A stretch of 64,000 bases of DNA from Sanderia malayensis (GCA_013076295.1 RQOL01000374.1:4888743-4952742), one strand, 5' to 3'. Shown: positions 1-12,814, numbered from the stretch's first letter. Translations and numbers: made by a program. Notes: generated by a model from the sequence alone, not told the origin.

Positions 1-3000
1 GGTCCCAACATGTTGAAGGGTACCATTTCGGTACCCTCAACACGGAATATCGGTATGTGACAAATTCGACCACAGAGGCACTGTATCAATGTTCTAATGA
101 AACAACTGTTGTTAAGAAACGAGTTTACTGCGTATAAGGTCCCAACATGTTGAAGGGTACCATTTCGGTACCCTCAACACGGAATATCGGTATGTGACAA
201 ATTCGACCACAGAGACACTGTATCAATGTTCTAATGAAACAACTGTTGTTAAGAAACGAGTTTACTGCGTATAAGGTCCCAACATGTTGAAGGGTACCAA
301 TTTGGTAACCCTCAACACGGAATATCGGTATGTGACAAATTCGACCACAGAGCACTGTATCAATGTTCTAATGAAACAACTGTTGTTAAGAAACGAGTTT
401 ACTGCGTATAAGGTCCCAACTGTTGAAGGGTACCATTTGGTACCCTCAACACGGAATATCGGTATGTGACAAATTCGACCACAGAGGCACTGTATCAATG
501 TTCTAATGAAACAACTGTTGTTAAGAAACGAGTTTACTGCGTATAAGGTCCCAACATGTTGAAGGGTACCATTTTGGTACCCTCAACACGGAATATCGGT
601 ATGTGACAAATTCGACCACAGAGCACTGTATCAATGTTCTAATGAAACAACTGTTGTTAAGAAACGAGTTTACTGCGTATAAGGTCCAACCTGTTGAAGG
701 GTACCATTTTGGTACCCTCAACAGGAATATCGGTATGTGACAAATTCGACCACAGAGCACTGTATCAATGTTCTAATGAAACAACTGTTGTTAAGAAACG
801 AGTTTACTGCGTATAAGGTCCCAACATGTTGAAGGGTACCATTTGGTACCCTCAACACGGAATATCGGTATGTGACAAATTCGACCACAGAGCACTGTAT
901 CAATGTTCTAATGAAACAACTGTTGTAAGAAACGAGTTTACTGCGTATAAGGTCCAACATGTTGAAGGGTACCATTTCGGTACCCTCAACACGGAATATC
1001 GGTATGTGACAAATTCGACCAAGAGCACTGTATCAATGTTCTAATGAAACAACTGTTGTTAAGAAACGAGTTTACTGCGTATAAGGTCCCAACATGTTGA
1101 AGGGTACCATTTGGTACCCTCAACACGAATATCGGTATGTGACAATTCGACCACAGAGGCACTGTATCAATGTTCTAATGAAACAACTGTTGTTAAGAAA
1201 CGAGTTTACTGCGTATAAGGTCCCAACATGTTGAAGGGTACCATTTGGTACCCTCAACACGGAATATCGGTATGTGACAAATTCGACCACAGAGCACTGT
1301 ATCAATGTTCTAATGAAACAACTGTTGTTAAGAAACGAGTTTACTGCGTATAAGGTCCCAACATGTTGAAGGGTACCATTTCGGTACCCTCAACACGGAA
1401 TATCGGTATGTGACAAATTCGACCACAGAGCACTGTATCAATGTTCTAATGAAACAACTGTTGTTAAGAAACGAGTTTACTGCGTATAAGGTCCCAACAT
1501 GTTGAAGGGTACCATTTGGTACCCTCAACAGGAATATCGGTATGTGACAAATTCGACCACAGAGGCACTGTATCAATGTTCTAATGAAACAACTGTTGTT
1601 AAGAAACGAGTTTACTGCGTATAAGGTCCCAACATGTTGAAGGGTACCATTTGGTACCCTCAACACGGAATATCGGTATGTGACAAATTCGACCACAGAG
1701 CACTGTATCAATGTTCTAATGAAACAACTGTTGTTAAGAAACGAGTTTACTGCGTATAAGGTCCCAACATGTTGAAGGGTACCATTTGGTACCCTCAACA
1801 CGGAATATCGGTATGTGACAAATTCGACCACAGAGGCACTGTATCAATGTTCTAATGAAACAACTGTTGTTAAGAAACGAGTTTACTGCGTATAAGGTCC
1901 CAACATGTTGAAGGGTACCATTTGGTACCCTCAACACGGAATATCGGTATGTGACAAATTCGACCACAGAGGCACTGTATCAATGTTCTAATGAAACAAC
2001 TGTTGTTAAGAAACGAGTTTACTGCGTATAAGGTCCCAACATGTTGAAGGGTACCATTTGGTACCCTCAACACGGAATATCGGTATGTGACAAATTCGAC
2101 CACAGAGGCACTGTATCAATGTTCTAATGAAACAACTGTTGTTAAGAAACGAGTTTACTGCGTATAAGGTCCCAACATGTTGAAGGGTACCATTTCGGTA
2201 CCCTCAACACGGAATATCGGTATGTGACAAATTCGACCACAGAGCACTGTATCAATGTTCTAATGAAACAACTGTTGTTAAGAAACGAGTTTACTGCGTA
2301 TAAGGTCCCAACATGTTGAAGGGTACCATTTCGGTACCCTCAACACGGAATATCGGTATGTGACAAATTCGACCACAGAGCACTGTATCAATGTTCTAAT
2401 GAAACAACTGTTGTTAAGAAACGAGTTTACTGCGTATAAGGTCCCAACATGTTGAAGGGTACCATTTGGTACCCTCAACACGGAATATCGGTATGTGACA
2501 AATTCGACCACAGAGGCCCTGTATCGATGTTCTAATGAAACAACTGTTGTTAAGAAACGAGTTTACTGCGTATAAGGTCCAACATGTTGAAGGGTACCAT
2601 TTGGTACCCTCAACACGGAATATCGGTATGTGACAAATTCGACCACAGAGGCACTGTATCAATGTTCTAATGAAACAACTGTTGTTAAGAAACGAGTTTA
2701 CTGCGTATAAGGTCCCAACATGTTGAAGGGTACCAATTTGGTACCCTCAACACCGAATATCGGTATGTGACAAATTCGACCACAGAGCACTGTATCAATG
2801 TTCTAATGAAACAACTGTTGTTAAGAAACGAGTTTACTGCGTATAAGGTCCCAACATGTTGAAGGGTACCATTTCGGTACCCTCAACACGGAATATCGGT
2901 ATGTGACAAATTCGACCACAGAGGCACTGTATCAATGTTCTAATGAAACAACTGTTGTTAAGAAACGACTTTACTGCGTATAAGGTCCCAACATGTTGAA

Positions 3001-3283
3001 GGGTACCATTTGGTACCCTCAACACGGAATATCGGTATATGTGACAAATTCGACCACAGAGACCCTGTATCAATGTTCTAATGGAACAACTGTTGTGAAG
3101 AAATGAGTTTACTGCGTATAAGGTCCAACATGTTGAAGGGTACCATTTCGGTACCCTCAACACGGAATATCGGTATGTGACAAATTCGACCACAGAGACA
3201 CTGTATCAATGTTCTAATGAAACAACTGTTGTTAAGAAACGAGCTTACTGCGTATAAGGTCCCAACATGTTGAAGGGTACCAT
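1..3283. repeat. 137-bp satellite array with KpnI hairpin
   Basis: About 24 head-to-tail units of 134-137 bp run from base 1 to about 3283, where a partial unit ends in unique sequence. Successive GGTCCCAAC starts at 1, 138 and 275 give the 137-bp period. Each unit holds an inverted repeat, TTGAAGGGTACC then a 3-6 base spacer then GGTACCCTCAA, which can form a stem of about 12 bp with one bulged A and carries two KpnI sites. Units differ mostly by single-base indels in the hairpin loop, at agagcac/agaggcac, and at ggtccaac/ggtcccaac. The array runs off the left edge. Short ORFs in it are repeat artefacts. Confidence 0.97.
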
Positions 3284-3331
3284 AGAAATGATAAACATAT
3301 GATGACAAAGCATCGCATTTTTATATTTACC

Positions 3332-6300
3332 TGAATATGACTTCTCCTTTGCAGTTTCCATTATTTCTGCTTTCACCGCATCCGTAAGCATCTGGTGGTA
3401 ATTGTGGTACTGCCTTGATAACACCAATTGCAGAACCTCCTGTGTTGTCGTTGACCAAATGAGCTGTACAGTATCGGCCATCGAGGTAAGTCCTGGTGCA
3501 TACTGTTTTGAGAGTTAGTTAAATATTTGTAAATTGAATTTTATTTGTACAACCTAATAAAAGCTTCTGGTCGGCTGAAGTAAGATTTTTCAATTAATAT
3601 AAGTTAAATGATCGGTTTTATTTTGAGGACCTGATTAATTGATTGGTTAGTACTGTTGGTATTGAGAATATCTCCAGTAAATTTTCCACAAGGTGCAGCA
3701 TTTTAAATACAAACAATGAAATGTACTGACTCACACTATCAACAAAGTGATCGATGTGACTTATTCCAGCAAAAACACCTCAGGATTGGTGCGACATTTT
3801 CTGTGCCAAAGAGCGAAATTCCAATAGAATTGTACAGGCAATTTCCATCTCCAGTTGCTCGAATTGGGCACTTGCCTGATGGCAAATTCTTCATTTTCGT
3901 ACATCTGTAAAAGGAGAGTCTTTTATTCATTGTTGGCTCATTTCTCTAACAGAGCGAAACAGTTAAATAATTTTTGAACCAAAAAGGCAATTGTAAAGTG
4001 AAGTTCTTGTTTTGGACAATGACTGATTATCAAGTTGCGGGAGAAGCAAATCAAACATCATGCCAAATTCTATTGTACACAAACCTGCTATCAATATTCT
4101 TTACTCTAGCAGGCAAATCTTCAATTGTAAATTCATGTTTCATGCCAGCTACACAGGCAAGAATTTCCTGATGAACATCTCCCTGATTTTCGGCCATTGT
4201 CAGAAATGATTGCCATGACTTACAATGCGCAAGGGATGTCAATACGTCTTTGCAATTAGAAGCCTGTGTGAAGAAAAAAGTTTGCAGCTACGTTTCAATG
4301 TTACTAGAAATTAGTTCACTGTATTAGTTTTGCAATTAGTTTGCAATTAGTTTGCACCTAAAACATCTGTGTTTGCAATCAAGATAAAAAGTAAGAAAAC
4401 TTAAGAAAACTTCAAAATATATTGAGCATCAAAAGCAATAAAGCTGGTGAAAGTAAAGCATGTCTTATACCAATCGGTCTACTCCTGCTCGGCAACCAGC
4501 GTTTCAGGAAGTTAAGTCTGTAACATTCTGTAAATAAATCACCAAACTTTAATGGAAAGAAGAACCAAAACCTTAGTATAATGCTTAAAGTGCCCCTACG
4601 GCTTTTTTTTTATTGGTTAAAAGTATAGAATCGAATCCGCTGATTCTGATACCGTTTATATTTTTTTGATCTGATGAGTAGTTGTTGAGTTACGAGAGAT
4701 TGCGTTCACACTTTCGTGTCTCACTTTTAGGACTGGGTCGAATCCACTATGACATCATAGGGGACTCAGTGTGTTCAGTGGCGGCGGGCGTAGGCCTACA
4801 TTCAGTATAATAGATATGTTGTTTTTGCGCTTTGTCTTGTCTCGTGATGTGTATTCGTGTGTATTTGTGCAATTTTGGTGATCAGAATTAAATAGAAAGT
4901 TTCCATAACTTAAATATTCTTAGTCGGATAGTAGTTCATGACAGTAGGGATTGCAGTGCTGAGGAATGCGAAGATGGCGCGGGGATAAGATTGATTGTAT
5001 CGTAGAGTAAAGCAGACCGATGAAGGAGAGAACCTGATGCATTTGATCCTATTTGGCTGAGAACTCTTTCGGTGAAAGCTATGAAAGAGATTAAAGCGAG
5101 AAAAAAATGTTGAAAGAGAACTTTCTGGGCAATTAACTAGATCTGAACTATCATCTTCCTGTTGTGTATCTGACGAAGTAAAAGTGTATCAAAATTCTAT
5201 ACGTAATATGATTTAGGCCATGACCATATCCATCCGTGTCGGTCAACCTTTGTGGTTGAAGAAACTTGAAACGATTCGATTTTCATTAGATACAGCAAGT
5301 GTAGAAAATGTGCAACACAATTCCTTATTACTACACATGAATTTCGTTACTGCACCGAAATTGATGGTTGCATGTTGGCATTTTCTAACTGCGAAGTTTA
5401 GAATTTCGTCCGTCGTTGCGAATTGATGAAATTTATCCACTTCCTTCTCGTTACAGCTTCAGGGCGATCGTCCTGATAAAGCTGAATCCTGTGAAGCTCT
5501 ACAAATCTTGATTTATCCGGTGTATTTCCACGGCATAGCAAAACACATCGATATGGCATATTTTCCCATTTTCACATATAAATCCAACAATTTTCAGGTC
5601 TTGTCAAATATCTGTGATCATGTTTTTGATCCTATTGAAATCCCGTACTGTTTTAACATAGCACGGCCTACGCCCGCCGCCACTGAGCATAATGAGCAGC
5701 CACTACATGGGAATTTTGTAATTCCTTCCCACAGCTGCAAACTCATCACACGCCTTTCAAATTTTAATGCCATAATGGGCCGACCTGTTTCTAATCATCA
5801 AAGTCAAAAAAACAAATATCCAGTTCATAGTATGAGAGAAAATCGACGTCAGATTTGTTGCTTCAGTACGGGGAAAAAAGGGGCTGCCACTATGATGTCA
5901 TAGTGGACTTGACCCAGTCCTAAAAGTGAGACAAGGAAAATGGCGAAAATGACGAAACATCGGCACTTCCACACGTTATAACTTGTGAACTACGCATCTG
6001 ATTTAAAAATGATTTTCAGATCTGAAATCAGCGTACCGAGTTTTATTGAATTCACAAATTAAAAAAAAGTCGTAGGGGCACTTTAAGGACTTTGCACCTT
6101 AAGAACAAATAAATTAAATTATCTCCTAGGAACAGATATGTTTTACAAGGAAATACAACTGGAAAGTAAGAAAGTTAAAAACTTGATATGTAAGAAACGT
6201 ATTTTCTGGTTTGCCATTTGGTGGTAACAATATATAATTTAGTATAAATCAGCATGATGTTGTATGTATGTAACATACTGACACATACAGGTTTTGAAGC

Positions 6301-9211
6301 TTCATGCGCTGAATACGAAACTCTTTGCTGCTTTAACGTGTCATCTGATTCTACTACATCTTCACTCTAGAACAAAATATTATATGGATAGAAATAAAGC
6401 AATGGACGAAACAAATTTCTGAATAACACTTGTGCAATTACTCTCTTTTGAACATTGCTTGAACAATCTGCTTGAAAAGGCTACCCGAGAGTTGAACATT
6501 AACTTTATGTGCAATAGTCTCACTCAAAATAATTAGAAATTTACTTCAACTGCATCCCATTGTGAAATAAATATCATTTAAAAAACCTTGCATATTTTTC
6601 TGTCCCATCCTCATCCTCTATATAACTGCATCCTTCCTCGATGATATTGTGAGAAGCATCCATGACATCATCGTTTTCGCTGTCATCAGGCTCACAAGTA
6701 TCACTATCAGCATAATCACCATTGCTTTCGACATTTTTGGTATCATCTTCATGTACTGCTTCTCTATTTACATTCCCATTTTCGGGGCTTCGTAAAAAAT
6801 GCACGAATCAGAATCACATAAGGGATTAACTTTTGAGACCAAAGAATTCATTATATCTCATATGAAAGGTTAATAAACATCAAATGGCGTCTTCATTTCA
6901 CATAACAATAGATATACACATTATTACAAATGTTAAATGTTTATTTCAAATGAACCATATTCTATACAAGGCTATCTGATATAGAATATGAAGATTATAT
7001 GATTAGATATAAGCAAGTGGAAAATATATATACCTGCCCAAAAGAATGTACTGCCGTAAGGATCTCCCAATTTTCATTATCTGACATGGCTTTAGATAAT
7101 CACCTGAAAATAATATTTTAAAATGTAAAAATATAACTGCGGTAAAAACATAACAAAATAAACGAGAAGTGTTTTTGTGTAACGCCTACCTGAGCAGGAC
7201 GTCTGTTGGGTGAAATGAAAGGAACATCGAGTGGCCACCAAAAGGGTATGTGCTAATGTCCTGCCAAAAGTACTGTATGTGTTTGGAATCAGTTGCGATG
7301 TTTGTTATACATTGCCGCAAATGATCCATGTTAACAGCTTTAACACCATGTCCTTTAAATATTGGCAGTAATATGAAAAATCATATTACAATAAACATTA
7401 CAACATTTTTAGAAATTGACCTGCAGGCTATCATTACTTAAGAACAAGCAAAACACCTGTTGCTAATCTGGCGTGAAAATGTTAAAACGTAATAAATAGC
7501 TGCATATTTTTAGATCAATATCTACCATATTCAAATACATACGTAAAAATCGGTCTTGAAAAACTTTGTTAATATCAGCATCGGCACGTTTACGACGATG
7601 TATTCTCATGTGAAGAAGTGTCCTTAGAGCTCGATTCAGATACCAGAGCAGTATCAACAATTGGTTTCAGGACAGGCAAATTTTGCCTGAAACCACGAAC
7701 AAGCATGGGATGTCCTGATATAGAAAAATGAATAAAATATAAATGTCATGCCGACATTTTACATACTCTATATCTTCTTTCAGTGAATGCTTTTGGTACA
7801 CAACAAGCCTTCCCAGTTCAATGATCTTCAATATTTTATACTGGAGATATGCTAAAACATAAGTTATTTCAAGTCCAAAACATCACTACATACCTCGGTT
7901 CTGGCATTGATCATATTGAAAAGGATATTATATACCCAAAAAATAAAGGAAATGATAATCTTAAAATAAAAAATCTCACCTTCAAATTTCAGTTCATTAT
8001 TATACACATACATAAATAAAACAGAAGGGACAAACTTCCTCTCCTTCTTGGCATCTTCCACCCACTTCTGAAACTAAGTGTCAGGATATCTGAATTATAT
8101 TTTGCTCGAAGCCATTTATATAAAATATCTCAGATAAATTTTGTCTGTAAGCATATTCCAATAACAACAAAGATCATAAGAGGAAACACACAGAAAAAAT
8201 ATAGAGATCATTATTGATATCATAACTTATATAGCAAATAGTGCTATTTTTTCAATGATAATAAATTCATTAAACTGATACAAATATTACCACAGAGAAA
8301 ATATGCTCCTTCTGGAGCCCAGAATACAAAATTTCTAAACTTGTTTTGAAAACTGTTTTCACAATTAAGGATAATAGGATTATCATAAAGTACAATATTA
8401 GTTAGTGCAATATTAGTGTAAGTGTTGATTCTAAGAATTTCTTGCTGCATTTCACAAAAAAGTCACCATGCAAATATGACAATGCCTATGTGCACTAACG
8501 TGCCTGTTGATAAGCTACAATGCAGGCTCTATTAGCACAGTTAAAAATCTTGATGCACATAAACCTGTCTATTCTTCCTATCGACTTGACAAACTTAAAT
8601 TTGAGGAAACTGTGATCAGGGAGTGCATGTCTAAATCTTGTTTGGGAGGATGTAAATATGTTCTGAGCTGACCTGACTCATTGTAGTTGGAATATTTGTG
8701 CTAGTTAAGAAAGACCAAAGGTCTAGTATTGCCTACTTCTATTTAAAAATGCCAGTTTATATCAACTCTAAAAATATTGGGGAGGGCTGGAGGTGCCTCA
8801 CCCCCTAAGCTCAATTACACCCCAAATGTGCACCTCTGACTGTGTGATCTTACATTAACATTTGACAATGCCCCAGAAAAGAAAACGTCTTTTGGCAGTG
8901 AGTGAGACCAGTAGTGAAACAAGGACCTGGGGGCCGGGGATCTCTTCATTGATACAAAGTGGACAGATATTTTGGCCTTGCGGCCATATAGGTAATAAAG
9001 CATTACGATAAGGTTACAAATTAGTATGTTAATAAGCACAATAGATATTAAAAGTTTTTATCAATTGCAAAATGGTTGAGTTCTTGATGACGAAGCTACT
9101 CTGGGCAATTTTCTTGATTTTTACCTGTTTTGCTTTGTTTTTACATGATCTGAAATAAGCTTTTTTTAGCTTCTGGTAATCTGAGCGCTGCGTATTTTGC
9201 TTTGGAGCCAT
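3332..9211 (-). CDS. Split gene with OTU-like cysteine protease domain (3' end missing)
   Basis: Exons inferred from splice sites and phase, 5' to 3': 9211-9145 (weak; starts MAPKQN), 7714-7543, 7352-7190, 7103-7034, 6787-6587 (acidic), 6366-6289, 4263-4085, 3904-3779, then an exon ending at a GT donor at 3332. The 3904-3779 exon encodes ATGDGNCLYNSIGISLFG, the OTU catalytic D-G-N-C signature. OTU enzymes are deubiquitinase-like cysteine proteases, and related domains are common in transposon-associated invertebrate proteins. Phases agree at 7543/7352, 7034/6787, 6289/4263 and 4085/3904; they disagree at 7190/7103 and 6587/6366, and the 7714 exon needs a frameshift. Frame of the last exon is ambiguous; one frame reads LTSMADTVQLIWSTTTQEV, another (RTYLDGRYCTAHL) fits the upstream phase. 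The catalytic His should lie further on, beyond or lost to the satellite. Confidence 0.55.
4585..6086. mobile_element. 1.5-kb TTAA-flanked inverted-repeat element
   Basis: Both ends show TTAA followed by the same inverted sequence: TTAAAGTGCCCCTACGGC at 4585 and its complement ending at 6086. Homology between the arms continues inward in blocks: a CTCACTTTTAGGACTGGGTC segment (about 4720 and 5930), ACTATGACATCATAG, and AGTGGCGGCGGGCGTAGGCC (about 4780 and 5670). The right arm carries roughly 190 extra bases. TTAA at both ends suggests a piggyBac-like target duplication, but TTAA is its own complement, so it could also be part of the TIR. ORFs inside (such as 5508-5903) cover inverted-repeat sequence and match no transposase I know. 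It lies in an intron of the OTU-type gene and is probably non-autonomous. Confidence 0.8.
7715..9144. other. Unassigned intron-like DNA
   Basis: AT-rich sequence between the proposed first exon (9211-9145) and the 7714 exon of the OTU-type gene. Several short minus-strand ORFs occur, but none shows a recognisable motif plus good splice sites. I see no RNA gene or repeat structure. Confidence 0.5.
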
Positions 9212-9993
9212 TGGTACTTGTCAAAATTTCCAGAAAGGTACAAAAAATTCGATCAGCTGATGATCAGACGAGTGAACTGCGAGGAAGTGTGGAACAAACC
9301 CCCCTTTGTCTGCCTGCTGCATGCAGATGATGTGACATTACTGTTGTTGCAGTTGCGGCTGTGAATACAATGTTGCTGTTGTTGGTCCATCAAAAATTGT
9401 TGTTGTTGTTTAAAAACTCAACACATGTTGAGTAACAATTTCGGTACATAAAAATACCTGCTGATGTGGGGGATATTGGTCATAGCCGCAAACAGTTCCC
9501 GTCAATACTCCGTTCTACAGAAGTTTGGATGGATAAGTAAACTGGAATTTTTCTGTGTATACCGTCACCAGGGGCGGCGGGCACATATTTTCAAGTGATA
9601 TGACATTTCAGGAAACTGGGTGGGGCATTTTAGGCCACACCCAATTTGTGAGGTGTGAAAGAGGAGAGCCATGAAAATATCTTTACTTAATGAAAGAAAT
9701 CAGTTCTGTGTTCCACCATAAATAAACAAAACAGACAACCTTTTAAATTTTACCCGGGCTGTTTGCACAAAAATTGCAACAAGGGTCTTTAATAAAGGAC
9801 AGCTGTGGTGTCATGTTTGTGGCTGGGGCCTTTCAATGACAAGCCTAATGTACTAAGCGGCAGTCGGCCTGTATCATAGCCACCAATGCTATGAAGTTCT
9901 CAGATGTCATAGCATCTTAGCATGGCCACTCTTCACGAAGAGGCATGAACTTTTCATTTTGAATAATATAGTATAGCTTTTCTTTGAATGATC
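9212..9993. other. Intergenic, nothing recognised
   Basis: Contains a GTTGTTGTT run near 9395-9415 and a CAACACATGTTGAGTAACAA stretch at about 9420 that only loosely recalls the satellite. No supported ORF. Confidence 0.5.
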
Positions 9994-10170
9994 TCATATT
10001 ACTAGGCATGGCCAACAAAAGTATGTGTTCCTTTCATCATATACGCAAATCCAAGAAAAATGCTGATAAACTGCTTCACTAGAACATTTTTTGAAACTAA
10101 CACGAGGACATGGGCGTCCGTCTTTTTTAAGGCGAAGAAGCTGGTCGTGATTCAATTTTTCTTCAGTTTG
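9994..10170 (-). pseudogene. hAT-like (ZMYM1/TTF-type) transposase fragment
   Basis: The minus strand encodes a continuous ~58-residue stretch with KKDGRPCPRVSFKKC followed by YQHFSWICVYDERNTYFC and WPCL. This resembles the TTF-type zinc finger at the N-terminus of ZMYM1-like hAT transposases (basic GRP segment, W-x-x-Y, then a C-W-P-C pair). A TGA follows at 9994-9996; past it, a frame shift continues with DHSKKSYT before further stops. No catalytic domain follows, so this is an isolated relic. The family call rests on motif resemblance only. Confidence 0.5.
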
Positions 10171-10615
10171 TAACAGACTGAAAAGTTTCGAGATACTCTA
10201 ACAATACCAGATGCAATATGATTCATGTTTAAACCTTGGAGATCGTTATTAAGCATACACTCTGACTGACTGACTGACGCGAAAAGCAGATTTGACCAGT
10301 CATGCTACGCCATTACTATACGATTGACAAGGGAAGTACATCACATGTGAGTGTCCTCATCAATTGTTTTCTCCTTCCTATGCTATGAGATTGAAGAAAG
10401 TCATAGCGTGCCAGGGCAAGATGTTTATAAGTTATAGTGAATTTGAGTAATATCAGCATCACACTTTTTAAATTTTTCTATCTTTCTTTGTTGGAAACTC
10501 TTAAGAAAAGTCTTCACAAAATTGAACATCCTTTTTTAATACGTTTTGAGGGAGGAATTTATGCAGAGAAATATACAAAAAAATTACAAAACAAAGACAT
10601 ATTTCATAACAAATT
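10171..10615. other. Intergenic, nothing recognised
   Basis: Holds a short CTGACTGACTGACTGAC run near 10261-10276 and an AT-rich stretch next to the SANT-like gene stop. The small plus-strand ORF here has no recognisable feature. Confidence 0.5.
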
Positions 10616-11568
10616 TTAGTTTCTGTCATTTACAGTTTCTAGCAAACTAATAATCAAATTGTTTTGCTGAATCAACAGTTCATTTTGTTGCTGCAGTTGA
10701 GCCTCAATTTTGTCTAATCTTTCCATAACATTTCTCTCTTGGCTCTCTTCATACCGTCTCCTCTCTTTTTCCTCACGCTCTCCTCTTTTAACTGACTGTT
10801 CCAGCTCACACTCTTTTATTTCAAGCTCCTTTTTTCTCCACTCAATATCAATCTTCATCTTCTCTTTTAAATACACAAATGAATCACCTCCCTTTCTCCT
10901 GGCTCTCTTCTCCTTTCCCTTTTCATTGTCACTATCGTTACTCTTTCTTTTCGCTAATTCTCCCATACTCTCCAGGGACCTCCTTCTCATTTTTAGCCCC
11001 TTTTCTGCATCTAATGCTGCCTCGACTGCTTTTTCCTTTTGTGTTGCTTTCTGCTCCTGTGTGGCAGTGTCGAAAAGTTCAATAAGTTTGTCTAAGAGCT
11101 TATCTATTTCAGCCATCTCTGGTGAAATACCACTGGCTCTCTCATCTTTCCTGTTTTTAGATTTGCGTTTTTCTAACAAATACTGAAACCGTTCTCTTGA
11201 AGATCTCTGGTTTGTCAGAAATTTGGGGGATTCAATTGCATTTAAAATATCTGCAATTCCTTTCCATTTGTATCCCCCTCTCTGTGCTTCCTGGCCTCGT
11301 TACCCAAACTTCCGAATTTAAAATTTCCGCAAAAGAAGGTCGTTGTGATTTTGTGTCCACTTAAATCGTTTCCCTAAATAAACTTGTTATCAACATTAAT
11401 TCAATGATACTTGTTGGTGTTTTTTTTTACACTTTTCCAACATTTAGGCCAAAGCTTTCGCGAACAGAATACATAGCAAAATATGAAGTAAAGCATTCAA
11501 ATTGTTAAAATTTACTGAGCTTACCCACTAGCTTTCAGGCTTGACGTTGAGGTGCTTGCTGAGGCCAT
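10616..11568 (-). pseudogene. Myb/SANT-like DNA-binding protein, frameshifted
   Basis: Exon 1 (11568-11525) encodes MASASTSTSSLKASG and ends at a GTAAGC donor; exon 2 begins after TTTAG at 11373. Exon 2 opens KRFKWTQNHNDLLLR, then needs a one-base shift to read EILNSEVWVTRPGS, then a shift back in a G run to read GYKWKGIADILNAIESPKF and QRSSRERFQYLL. A 187-residue frame follows to the stop at 10616: SGISPEMAEIDKLLDKL, a basic stretch, then a long E/K/R-rich coiled coil with glutamines near the end. This order matches an invertebrate Myb/SANT-like family that is multicopy and often transposon-linked. The two shifts compensate (CGGAAA lacking a G; GGGGG with one extra). The exon 1/2 phase is also off by one base. 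Either a decayed gene or homopolymer error. Confidence 0.7.
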
Positions 11569-12814
11569 ATTTGACTGAAAAATGTTTGAAAGTTCGAAGA
11601 AATTCCTGAAAATATGCTATCGTTGTCACAGAACGATAAATCTGATTTCTATTGTTCCAGAAAGGTGACTAAAAACCATAACAGAAGGGGAATCTCCTCT
11701 GACGCGTGCGCATTAGGCTGAATCAGCATCCTATGGTTATCGTCATGGTTATCATTATGGTTATCGTTGTCAATGCTTAAACTCCCTGTTGCTTTAGCAA
11801 AAAGTGGTACTGAATCTATTGTCGTATCATTCTACAGTGTGATGAAATCACAGCAGTTTTGTGGTGGACAATCAAATGAAACGCTTGCACTGAGGTATTG
11901 ATCTCATTTGTTGTTTTTCTTTCATAAGTTTAAACCTTTGTTATTGATAGATTCCGCAGTTTTTTCTTTTATGTTTCATATGTTTTGTCAGCACCTCTGT
12001 CTGAAAGATACTCTATTTTTGTTTTTATATTTGTTTTTTTATATGTTTTTATCCCTTATATTTGTTTTTAGAACAAAGCTTGATTGGTGCCTTCCACCAG
12101 TAATTCAGAGTGTGCGAGCCGTTGACGGGATTGCAAAAATATATATTGACGGTGACGAAGAGGCATAAATTCCGAAACATATATTTCCAATATTTAGTCC
12201 ATGAGCTGAGACTGCTTTTTTGGGTTCCAATACTCATCTTTCCGAAAGAAACAAAATTAATGAAAAATGATGCTTCAAGTATTACTGTTATGAAAAAAAT
12301 ATGATTGACGCAGGAAACAAATAGCTTTCTTGGAAAATTCCCCTCTTTTAGATGACCCCTTTCTATCCTCTTTTCACCCATTAGAACTGGCGATTTTTTA
12401 GTGACAGTGTACTATTTGCCCAGTTTCAAAAATTGATATGTTAAATGAAGAAACTTATCAATCATGCTGTTTTGAGGAGTGAAACTTTTGTAAAACGGAA
12501 GTGATGAAAGTGAAGGAGAGGCAGGAGCGGAATTGAGGCGGAAGTAAAATTTTCGTTTTGGAGTGATCTTTAGACCAGACACACAATATAAATTCTGAGT
12601 AAACTTTTACAAGATCTATGCACTGCCATGCAGGACTTTGAGATTATGGGTAAGTCTATGAAAGAACGAACAAAAGAGATATTTATCTTCCATGCTCCTA
12701 GGTAACAATAAAATAACTGAATTAGGCGAAAACCTATTTTTTTATATTGAAAATGGATTATTTCTATACATTTACACTGCTTTCGAATGTTCTTATCAAC
12801 AGGTGTATTGTGCA
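11569..12814. other. Intergenic, nothing recognised
   Basis: Includes a short 12-bp tandem repeat (three GGTTATC-based units, about 11733-11772) and T-rich sequence near 11990-12070. Overlapping ORFs at 11908-12381 lie in both strands with low-complexity content; I do not regard them as genes. The last bases before 12815 resemble a splice acceptor (TTATCAACAG). Confidence 0.45.

Noticed and set aside
1..3283. Possible CRISPR-like array of regular repeats
   Set aside because: Units are contiguous with no unique spacers, no cas genes are present, and the surroundings are eukaryotic.
125..3308. Many ORFs of 60-167 codons reading CGRICHIPIF / NSFLNNSCFIRTLIQC on the minus strand
   Set aside because: They are translations of the 137-bp satellite; single-base unit differences swap frames at random.
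3739..3930. OTU motif as a viral protease insertion
   Set aside because: It lies in a spliced, multi-exon setting with matching phase to flanking exons; no viral genes nearby.
5508..5903. 131-codon plus-strand ORF inside the TTAA element
   Set aside because: Half of it covers inverted-repeat arm sequence; no transposase motif.
10710..11186. 158-codon plus-strand ORF rich in S, F and L
   Set aside because: Antisense shadow of the coiled-coil SANT-like gene.
12049..12381. 110-codon minus-strand ORF
   Set aside because: No motif, overlaps an opposite ORF of similar quality, AT-rich low-complexity context.
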